64,000 nt of DNA. It comes from JAGOFO01 sp964522105. Its GTDB lineage: Bacteria > Myxococcota_A > UBA9042 > DTJE01. The DNA is taken from the NCBI GenBank assembly GCA_964522105.1, contig CAZFVA010000005.1:1-64000 (forward strand), in the 5' to 3' direction. Numbering within the stretch: position 1 is the first letter of the stretch; each line of letters starts with the position of its first letter. Positions 56,999-64,000 of the stretch are shown here, one piece after another. The translations under genes and the position numbers were made by a program. The notes under the pieces were generated by a model that made no database searches, was not told the DNA's origin, and was given only the letters and a program-made list of their open reading frames with translations.

Positions 56999-58897
56999 TC
57001 AGGCGTAACGGCGAAGTCTGCGAACCGCAATCGCCAGACCAAAAAGCGCAACAACGACCAGAACGCCAGTCTGGCTGACCGGTGCCGTGCTGGTTGAACA
57101 ACCGCCGGATGACGGTGGCGTAACGTCTTCGGAAGTACTTGCATCGCCGGTCGCATCGGCGCCATCGCACGGGCCGCAGTCTTCCGGGCACACGGTGCAG
57201 TTTTCACCGGTGTCGCAGGCGTTGTTTCCGCAGAAGACAGACACGTCACGGCAGTCCTGCGGACAACTCGTTTTTGTTTCACCGGTCTCGCAAATGTCAT
57301 TGCCGCAATCGGTATTGGTGACTTCGCAGTCCTGCGGACAGGTGGCGATCGTTTCGTCGCCATCGCATTCGCCATTCCCGCAGTCATCCACCGTAATCTG
57401 GCAATCCTGCGGGCAGTTGGCGACAGTTTCTGATGGAGCGGAACATTTGTCGTCGCCGCAGACCGGTTCCGGATGACAGTCCGCCGGGCAATTCGCTTCA
57501 GTTTCGAGGTCGGCGCAAGTTCCATTGCCACAGACTTCAAAGCTGAAAATGCCCTCGCATGACATCTGAAATTTATTGGACGGGTCGGCGGTGCCGGTGG
57601 TGCCGTCAACGCACCAGTAATAAGAACTGCCATCGCCGTCAGTTGTCCAGCCACAGACTTGATCAGGTGAGCAGTCGTAGGATCTAATCTGGCCGTTGTC
57701 ACAGTATGCCAGGGCGGTTGCGCTTAAGCAGCAGCCTTCCCAGGCAAGTTCGCGGCAGTTGAAATCGCAGTCATCAGGGCATGTTGCAGCCGTTTCGCCG
57801 TACCAGCAGAAATTGTCGCCACAGACCGCATCGGTCTGAATGCAGGCACCGCTGCCGTCGCCCAGTTCCATACACGCCATGTCCTGATAGCCGCAGTCGC
57901 CGCCAAGTTCAAGGTCGCTGCATGCCTTTGTGCAGTGCTCTTCCGAATAGGCTGAAACGCAGAACAGGCCGTTCGGACAAGCGTTATCTGTGCCGCACGC
58001 CATCCAGATGTCGCCAGGGTCTGCCGGGCAGTCCAACTCGCAATTAAGCGTCGTCTCGCCGGTTTCGCAGTCGCCGTTGCCACATTCAGGTGTAACGACG
58101 GTGCCGGAGTCGTACTTCTTGATCATGGCGTTAAGCCACGTGGCATTGGCGTCGGCGCGCATGTTGTAGCCGTCCTGGTTACAGTATTCGTCGCCGGATG
58201 ACACAAACCCTGCAATTACGTATGCACCTTTCGAGTCCAGGACAAACCCGGGCCCGCCCGAGTCGCCCCCGCACGTGTTGTGGGTGTCTTCAGGCGTTGT
58301 GTAGTTCCAGAAGCCGTTGACGTCAATATCCTGAATTTTCAGTGTAACCTGGTATTTCAGACCATATTCAGCACTGACCGAAGCGTCATCGTTTCTGCCG
58401 TAACCTACGAATATGATGTCTTTATTGTTAAGTGTCGAAAATGTTTCGGAAAAAAGCTTCATCGGGGTCACGCCGGTGACGGCGGTTTTCAGAATCAGGA
58501 CTCCGACGTCATGCGAACCGGGGTTATTCCAGTCACCGGGGTCATAGACGTACGGATCTGTGCTGGGAAAAGACCCTGGATAGTAAGCCGCGGCCACTTC
58601 AAAGTCAGTTCCGTTGTACATGTCATAGCCGAGCGTGAACTTGTCCGGGTTTTCGCCTTTCACGCAATGCGCCGCAGTGACAACGATTTTTGGTGAAATC
58701 AGGGTGCCGGTACACATTGATTCCGTGCCCAGCCATATAGCGCCGACCGCAGGCCACGAGCCGTCCTTGACCGCTGTGCCACCGTAAATCGGGGAAGATA
58801 CGGACGAGTAATTTGACGCGTCAAAGCCCGGTTCACATGCAACCGCAAAAGCCCCGGTCAGAATCGCAAATATCACAATCGCACGGGTACATTTCAT
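56999..58897 (-). CDS. Trypsin-like serine protease with Cys-rich repeats and MYXO-CTERM-like tail
   Basis: A 632-aa exported S1 protease. After a signal peptide (possible lipobox AVAC, Cys21) the protease domain has the triad His77 (TAAHC), Asp130 (SHDVGVLIL) and Ser213 (CGGDSGGPG), with IYGG at the usual activation position. From about residue 270 come disulfide-rich repeats: several CGNGxCxxGETxxxCPxDC units plus a distinct GCCLSATALAYC module. The C-terminus reads GGCSTSTAP, a hydrophobic stretch, then VRRLRRYA, resembling MYXO-CTERM sorting signals that need a rhombosortase-type processing step. CGxGxC units are shared with the lipoprotein at 27036-28349. Probably a surface or secreted protease for macromolecule or prey degradation. 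Confidence 0.93.
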   Translation of the reverse strand: MKCTRAIVIFAILTGAFAVACEPGFDASNYSSVSSPIYGGTAVKDGSWPAVGAIWLGTESMCTGTLISPKIVVTAAHCVKGENPDKFTLGYDMYNGTDFEVAAAYYPGSFPSTDPYVYDPGDWNNPGSHDVGVLILKTAVTGVTPMKLFSETFSTLNNKDIIFVGYGRNDDASVSAEYGLKYQVTLKIQDIDVNGFWNYTTPEDTHNTCGGDSGGPGFVLDSKGAYVIAGFVSSGDEYCNQDGYNMRADANATWLNAMIKKYDSGTVVTPECGNGDCETGETTLNCELDCPADPGDIWMACGTDNACPNGLFCVSAYSEEHCTKACSDLELGGDCGYQDMACMELGDGSGACIQTDAVCGDNFCWYGETAATCPDDCDFNCRELAWEGCCLSATALAYCDNGQIRSYDCSPDQVCGWTTDGDGSSYYWCVDGTTGTADPSNKFQMSCEGIFSFEVCGNGTCADLETEANCPADCHPEPVCGDDKCSAPSETVANCPQDCQITVDDCGNGECDGDETIATCPQDCEVTNTDCGNDICETGETKTSCPQDCRDVSVFCGNNACDTGENCTVCPEDCGPCDGADATGDASTSEDVTPPSSGGCSTSTAPVSQTGVLVVVALFGLAIAVRRLRRYA

Positions 58898-58978
58898 TGT
58901 TGATCACCATCTGCCGAAAAAGGAAGGCACCGCCACCGGGATTATAGTTACCGAACCGCCTTTCTTCAAGTAACCCCA

Positions 58979-59046
58979 CGCCCCGAACGGGGCGTTCCAG
59001 ATATTTAAAGGCCGCGGCCAGAGGCGTCCAACGCCGTCGGCCGTGG
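58979..59046 (-). repeat. Two-hairpin dispersed element, copy 2
   Basis: On the minus strand: 35-nt stem-loop (59046-59012, CCACGGCC...GGCGT...ACGCC...GGCCGCGG), a 17-nt linker, then CGCCCCG-TT-CGGGGCG (58994-58979). It matches copy 1 at 11555-11621 in sequence, linker length and order. It lies 60 nt after the serC stop and upstream of the protease gene. A short reading frame (58904-59125) crosses it but has no support. Confidence 0.75.
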
Positions 59047-59105
59047 TTGTCAGCGTCGCCTCGATGTTTGTGCCCGGATATTTGAAAATTTCGGGGGTTA
59101 TTTGC

Positions 59106-60206
59106 CTACCCGTTGCGGGCGACAAAATCTTCCATGAAGCTGACCAGAACCTCGATGTCGCTGACTGAAACGGCGTTGTACATCGAAATGCGGATACCGC
59201 CCAGGGTCCTGTAACCTTTCATACCGATCATGTTGTGCTTTGCGGCTTCTGCCACGAAGGCGGCGTCCATCTCTTCGGTCGGCAGATTGAAGTCAACATT
59301 CATGAATGAACGGTCGGCCTTCACAGAAACGTAACCACGGTAGAATTCCGGGTACTTGTCGATGCAGCCGTAAAGCAGCTCGCCCTTGCGACGGTTGTTC
59401 TTTTCAATGGCCGGTAATCCGCCGATTGACTTGTTGTATTCAAGAACGTTCTTCAACAGGTATATGCCGAACGTAGGCGGCGTGTTGTAAAGACTGTTCT
59501 TTTCGGCATGAAGTCTGTAGCGAAGCATGCTTGGAAGCTCGTCGGTGCATTTTTCCAGGAAGTCGTTGCGGATAATGGCGACGACCAGACCTGACGGCCC
59601 GAGGTTCTTCTGTGCACCGGCGTAGATGAACGCGAACTTCGACACGTCCAGCGGGGCCCACATGATGTCAGAAGACATGTCGGCGCAAAGCGGTACGTTT
59701 CCGGTTTCCGGGAACTTGTGCCACTGGGTGCCGTAAATTGTGTTGTTCGAACAGATGTGGACGTATTCGGAATCAGGATTGACGGCGTATTCCGAAGGCA
59801 GCGGCAGGCGCCTGAACCCTTCGGATTCGGTCGATGCGATGATTCTGATGCGGTCTTTCCCTGCGACTTTGATGGCTTCTTTGGCGGCCGTCTGAGCCCA
59901 CACGCCGGTAACGATGTAGTCGGCCTTTTTCCCGCTGTGCAGGACGTTCATCGGAAGCATGGCAAACTGCAGATTTCCGCCGCCCTGCAACAGCAGAACT
60001 GTGTAACCTTCCGGAACCCCAAGAAGTTCTTTGACCAGGGCGATAGCACCTTCATGAACCTTGTCGTACGTCTTTGAACGGTGCGACATCTCCATGATCG
60101 ACATGCCGGTGCCTTCAAAATCAAGCAGTTCATCCCGGGCCTTTTCAAGTGCTGGAAGCGGAAGACCGGCTGGTCCGGCCGAAAAATTAATTACACGAAA
60201 ACCCAT
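59106..60206 (-). CDS. serC: Phosphoserine aminotransferase
   Basis: PLP enzyme converting 3-phosphohydroxypyruvate to phosphoserine in serine synthesis, and acting in vitamin B6 synthesis in some bacteria. The 366-aa product begins GFRVINFSAGPAGLPLPAL, has the GGGNLQFAM phosphate-binding region and the PLP-binding Lys200 in YAGAQKNLGPSG. I start at the ATG at 60206, with GGAGG 6 nt upstream; the in-frame extension to 60260 adds 18 residues not found in the family. serA and serB are not nearby. The structured repeat lies downstream of its stop codon. Confidence 0.97.
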   Translation of the reverse strand: MGFRVINFSAGPAGLPLPALEKARDELLDFEGTGMSIMEMSHRSKTYDKVHEGAIALVKELLGVPEGYTVLLLQGGGNLQFAMLPMNVLHSGKKADYIVTGVWAQTAAKEAIKVAGKDRIRIIASTESEGFRRLPLPSEYAVNPDSEYVHICSNNTIYGTQWHKFPETGNVPLCADMSSDIMWAPLDVSKFAFIYAGAQKNLGPSGLVVAIIRNDFLEKCTDELPSMLRYRLHAEKNSLYNTPPTFGIYLLKNVLEYNKSIGGLPAIEKNNRRKGELLYGCIDKYPEFYRGYVSVKADRSFMNVDFNLPTEEMDAAFVAEAAKHNMIGMKGYRTLGGIRISMYNAVSVSDIEVLVSFMEDFVARNG

Positions 60207-60272
60207 TGCGACCTCCATTAAAACCACGATATCCGGGCCACATCTTACAACAACCGGCATGCGGTGACCAAA

Positions 60273-63200
60273 TCAAACGGAGCGTGGCTTGATCAGCCCG
60301 AACCGGATGTTTGTGTCGATCCAGGGGAAGACGTACATGTCTTCGGGATTGCAGTAGCGGAAGTGAGCCACGTCTTCATCTGTCATCAGCGCCAGCGATT
60401 CCAGGTAAACGGGACCCCAGTGGTGGGTGTGAATCGGCGCTGAAACGATTTCGCACGATTCCAGGACGGCCGTGCGTTCATTCTTGATTCTGGTGGCGTG
60501 GCCGACGGCGTCTTCTGTCGCGACCTGACTGTCAGTTTCAAGGTCCGGCATCAGCTTCAGGTGATTGTTAAAGACGTACTTAAGCCCGTCAGGCAGGCGT
60601 TCGGCTGAAATCATCCCGCGAACGGTAGATGTCGGCGCCGTTTCTAAAAACACGCCGTTCCTGTGGACGTCGGCCGAATGTTCAAGGCTCATCGACCAGG
60701 CGCCTGCAATAAACGACGTGACCTGCTTTGAATCCAGGATGACCCGGGCTGCGCGCTGAGCAATCGCGACAAATTCCCTGGAATAATATCCCTGGTAATG
60801 CTTCATGAACTTTTCGCCTTCGGTCATTGCGGCGATGATGACCGCGACGCCGGACGAAGCGTGAACTGAACCGTTTGCTGCCGAAAAAATCAGGTTTCTG
60901 CTTACCATCCGGTCGATCATCTCATGGTGTGCGGGGGTGCCGGTCATCATGATCTGCTCGGCCCTCAGTTCATTGGCGCAACCCTGCGAATATCCAACAA
61001 ATCCCCATGGGCCGCTGACTTCCGAAACGGTACGGATAATGGCGCGGGCGTTAAACTCAAGGCTTCGCATCATGCCGGTCGGGCAGCGCACCAGATCGAT
61101 GCCTCGGTGTTTTTTCAGTCGGTTGAACGCGTTTTCCAGCTCATGACCGGTTTTGGCGTCGGTTATTACGCCCATGGCCGAGATAATCGTGAAGTCATAG
61201 TCGCCCGTCGGCGGATCGATCAGCAGGCGTACCAGCGGGTCGCTGCAAAGCCGCTTGACGTCTGCTGGCCGGTACCACAGCGTCCTGATGAATGCGTCAA
61301 CCAGCTTCTGTTCGCCTTTCAAAGTCGTCGGCGACTTCGAAGCAAAAGCCTTCGACTCACCTGTCGGGTCGAATTCAGCCAGCCATGAACGAACGTGCTC
61401 GCAGTCATTCTGATGGTTCCGAACGCAGACGTTGACGCGCATCGCCTCTTCGTTGCGCTGCCAGAAATCCTTGAACCAGGGTTGCTTGAATCCAAGCGGG
61501 TCAATGGCAAGAACGTCGCGACACGCCGCAAAAGCCTTTTCATACGCCTTGATGCAACCGTTTCGCGTGGCCTTGTCCAGTTCGCCTTCGGCCAGCATCT
61601 TCGATGTCATGGCATCGGCCGCCGATATCAGCGCCCTTGCCTCTGCCGCCGCCGCTTCCAGACGCTTCCTGTCAATCTTCACACCTTTCGCCCTGGGCGG
61701 CTTGATGGCCTCGCGCAGCCACATCTTGGACGCGCGGTAAACGGCGCTGCGTTCGTTCATGGCAAGTGCCAGATGGTGCAGTTCGTCGAAGTAGCTCTCC
61801 TGAACGCGATTGCCATCAGCCGTGAAGTCGTTGAATCGAGGCGCAGTCAGGCCGGTCTTTGCTTCAAAGAAAGCTTCGATGTCGACAGGCTCTTTCATCC
61901 TGTCCTGGTCCTGACGGAAAAATGCCATCAGGTGAATGGCCATGTTGATCGAAACGCCACGGCTTAATTCAGAAAAAACCGAAATCAGGTAATCCCCGTC
62001 CTTCTGTCTCAGATATTCCAGAATCAGGCGGTTGTTAATCTGTGTCTGCACGCCCTGATAAGGCGCTTCCAGTCCGGTTTCCAGTATGTCAGCAATGTCC
62101 TTCGGGCCCAGAGCACACGGCGGCGGCAGGTCGTAACGGTTGACATCGACATCGGGCAGCGGCCCTATCGCGTCGCCGACTATGCCCGCCAGCACAGACG
62201 CCCTTGGAATGATGTTTACGTTGAAAAGGCTGTCACTGTCGGATGTGTTGATGGCCTTTTTGGCCGAAACTACATATTCAAGCCGCGCCCGTTCAGACTT
62301 GAACTTCGGATTGTCCAGCTTTGAAATAATGTAGTTGATCTGATCAATGAACATCAGAGGGGCAAGCTCAACTACGCGGGCAACGTTTTCCCGTTTTATC
62401 TGCGGGCCGTTGAACCAGTCGTAGATTTCGGAGCCTGAAGGCATATCTGAAAACTTCGGGACCAGACACGGGTCTTTTGTCAGTGGAACAACTTTGACGG
62501 GCTGTGGCGCGGAATGAAGGCCTGCGGGTGTCAGGATCACGTCGATCCATTTCAGGATCCAGTAGATTTCGTAATTCGAATCAATGTCGGGGCGATGCTT
62601 TATCAGCATCATTCTGGCGGCCCTGTTATCAAGTCCACCGCCGCTGTTGATTGACCGAACCAGCGGGATTGCATCTTCGGCGACGCTGTCATCCCCGCTT
62701 ATAATTCTGGAAATCAGTCTTGCCAGATTTTCTTCAACAAGCAGGTCAGCAGGCTTGACTATCCCGATATCCCGCACATATTCGCGGACTTTCAGAAACC
62801 ACGCCTGGGCGACGCTGAAGCGCTGGCCGAAGTCGCGGCTGAAAAGCGAAATGATATCTGCCAGCCTTGAAAGACTTCCTTCGACCAACTGGTCATCATT
62901 TAGAAGGTCCAGCAGGCCTGCCGACTGGTTCAGCGGGCTCATCAGCGCGTTGATGATTTCCGGCCTGATAAGCGCCCCGGCACTGTCCGCCAGATTCAGT
63001 CGCCCGCCCGGGCTCAGGTGAACGACGATTGAACCGTCCTCAAAGCGCGTCGGCAGGTCATGAGTTTCTTCCAGGCCATCTTTTACCGTAAGCAGTTGCC
63101 TTGATTCCGAAGCCCAGTCAAGGTCCAGCGTTATGTCCCCGGCAGCCTTCCTGGAGATGATGCCCTTACGCACTGTACCTTTCAGATGTAACGGGCCGGT

Positions 63201-64000
63201 CGTGCTGATTGAACGTGAAGGTGAGTCGAATTTAATTGCGTCAATATTTACGCTTACAGTTCCCCTCGGGGTTATGGCGGCGCCATCCTGAGCCTGATTA
63301 TAAAGGCTGACAGTGGCCCCGATTTCAGCCTCGGCCAGCGCGGATGCCGACAAAAGCACACGCCCGCTTTCGATATTCAGTTCGCGCACACCTTTCAGTT
63401 CTGTTTCAAGTCTGAATTCGGCAGGAAACTGACATGACGCTGAAACATCTATTGTTCCGGGGTCCTGCATCGACACGCTGCCCTTGACCCGTCCCTTTTT
63501 TACACAGCCGGACAGTTCGGCATTTGCTGCAGTTCCGAAGCACTGGTCTGGAATCGAAAAAACGGCCGAAAACCCGGCGTTGCCGTCGGGAAGATTGAAG
63601 TTCGGATTACCTGACCGTGGTATTTCAAACTCAAGGGTGCCGTTCGATTTAATCTCGTCAATCTGAAAAAGCAGCGCATTGCCCGATTTCAGGAAAGGGT
63701 TGTTGCGTTCGACCTTCATCATCATCACGGGCAGTGAACCTTTATTGGTCTGACGGAAACTACCTGTGACTGATTCCGGGATCGAAAGGCCGTTTTTGAA
63801 AACTGATTTGATGGTAAAGCCAGATTCACAGACGAAGGACTTTCTGGACCCGGAGGCGCCAATCGACAGTTCGTCAAGCTCGATGACCGCGTCATCGCCG
63901 CTTCTGAAAACCATGAACTTGCCGCTGAAGGAAACTGATTCGCGCTCGGCCCAGGCTGTCAGGACGGTGTCAGTTCTATCCGCTGTCCGCAGGGAAAGTT
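60273..64000 (-). CDS. Very large protein of unknown function (runs off right edge)
   Basis: At least 1,241 residues; the frame stays open past the ATG at 63914 to the window edge and reads plausibly there (TVLTAWAERESVSFSGKF), so the true start lies beyond 64000. The first 300 visible residues look beta-rich (repeated short strands, GSVSMQDPGTIDVSA, LHLKGTVRK), in the style of AsmA/translocation-like or secreted repeat domains. The C-terminal 700 are mostly helical with many charged residues. I recognise no enzymatic motif; GYSQG at about residue 975 resembles a serine-hydrolase elbow but lacks other support. It is 67 nt upstream of serC's end-to-start region on the same strand and may be co-transcribed with it, spaced by 66 nt. 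Confidence 0.78.
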   Translation of the reverse strand, partial: LSLRTADRTDTVLTAWAERESVSFSGKFMVFRSGDDAVIELDELSIGASGSRKSFVCESGFTIKSVFKNGLSIPESVTGSFRQTNKGSLPVMMMKVERNNPFLKSGNALLFQIDEIKSNGTLEFEIPRSGNPNFNLPDGNAGFSAVFSIPDQCFGTAANAELSGCVKKGRVKGSVSMQDPGTIDVSASCQFPAEFRLETELKGVRELNIESGRVLLSASALAEAEIGATVSLYNQAQDGAAITPRGTVSVNIDAIKFDSPSRSISTTGPLHLKGTVRKGIISRKAAGDITLDLDWASESRQLLTVKDGLEETHDLPTRFEDGSIVVHLSPGGRLNLADSAGALIRPEIINALMSPLNQSAGLLDLLNDDQLVEGSLSRLADIISLFSRDFGQRFSVAQAWFLKVREYVRDIGIVKPADLLVEENLARLISRIISGDDSVAEDAIPLVRSINSGGGLDNRAARMMLIKHRPDIDSNYEIYWILKWIDVILTPAGLHSAPQPVKVVPLTKDPCLVPKFSDMPSGSEIYDWFNGPQIKRENVARVVELAPLMFIDQINYIISKLDNPKFKSERARLEYVVSAKKAINTSDSDSLFNVNIIPRASVLAGIVGDAIGPLPDVDVNRYDLPPPCALGPKDIADILETGLEAPYQGVQTQINNRLILEYLRQKDGDYLISVFSELSRGVSINMAIHLMAFFRQDQDRMKEPVDIEAFFEAKTGLTAPRFNDFTADGNRVQESYFDELHHLALAMNERSAVYRASKMWLREAIKPPRAKGVKIDRKRLEAAAAEARALISAADAMTSKMLAEGELDKATRNGCIKAYEKAFAACRDVLAIDPLGFKQPWFKDFWQRNEEAMRVNVCVRNHQNDCEHVRSWLAEFDPTGESKAFASKSPTTLKGEQKLVDAFIRTLWYRPADVKRLCSDPLVRLLIDPPTGDYDFTIISAMGVITDAKTGHELENAFNRLKKHRGIDLVRCPTGMMRSLEFNARAIIRTVSEVSGPWGFVGYSQGCANELRAEQIMMTGTPAHHEMIDRMVSRNLIFSAANGSVHASSGVAVIIAAMTEGEKFMKHYQGYYSREFVAIAQRAARVILDSKQVTSFIAGAWSMSLEHSADVHRNGVFLETAPTSTVRGMISAERLPDGLKYVFNNHLKLMPDLETDSQVATEDAVGHATRIKNERTAVLESCEIVSAPIHTHHWGPVYLESLALMTDEDVAHFRYCNPEDMYVFPWIDTNIRFGLIKPRSV

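Noticed and set aside
58904..59125. 73-residue minus-strand frame between serC and the protease
   Set aside because: It runs through the two-hairpin repeat and overlaps the end of serC; no start signal.

Overview
The window reads as a scaffold from a Gram-negative, predator- or saprophyte-like deltaproteobacterial lineage, most likely Myxococcota or a relative. This is inferred from the many lipoproteins with Asp/Val-rich linkers, Cys-rich CGxGxC repeats, LTD/CotH/DNRLRE mosaic surface proteins, and two C-termini that resemble MYXO-CTERM sorting signals. No 16S rRNA or other decisive taxonomic marker is present, so the lineage is a guess. Six runs of exactly 100 N mark contig joins. Three of them are flanked by the same 55 bp on both sides, so they look like unmerged assembler overlaps rather than missing sequence.

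Layout. 1-7956: purF, a secreted 1,876-aa TPR-like solenoid protein and cdsA, all on the plus strand. 7985-16912: a PEGA-repeat lipoprotein, a radical SAM enzyme, a structured repeat array, glpD, a HEAT-repeat lipoprotein, a PAP2 membrane enzyme coupled to a lipoprotein, and ndk. 16970-19105: gltX and gmk on the minus strand. 19241-26045: three minus-strand lipoprotein genes (an NHL propeller with 13 Cys-rich repeats, an Asp-rich lipoprotein, and an exported PPDK-like ATP-grasp protein). They are bracketed by two degenerate copies of a radC-end/gmk-start junction, so they look like an inserted island. 26321-26945: a gap-truncated radC and tRNA-Pro(GGG). 27036-41648: a Cys-rich lipoprotein and three consecutive LTD proteins, two of them with CotH kinase-like domains. 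41749-43740: an outer-membrane-like protein and a lipoprotein.

43782-48781 is the most interesting region. A Spy/CpxP-like periplasmic protein with a (D)CKC-repeat metal-binding tail and an acidic C-terminus is divergent from a CpxR-like regulator, a CpxA-like kinase whose periplasmic loop carries a Cys/His cluster, and a TolC-like outer membrane protein. The shared intergenic region holds GTAAG-N5-GTAAA, close to the CpxR consensus. I read this as a Cpx-type envelope-stress system adapted to sense and buffer a thiophilic metal.

48865-64000: a zinc metallopeptidase lipoprotein, an M16 double-module peptidase, a tail-anchored solenoid protein abutting mnmA, a trypsin-like protease with Cys-rich repeats, a second copy of the structured repeat, serC, and a very large protein of unknown function that runs off the right edge.
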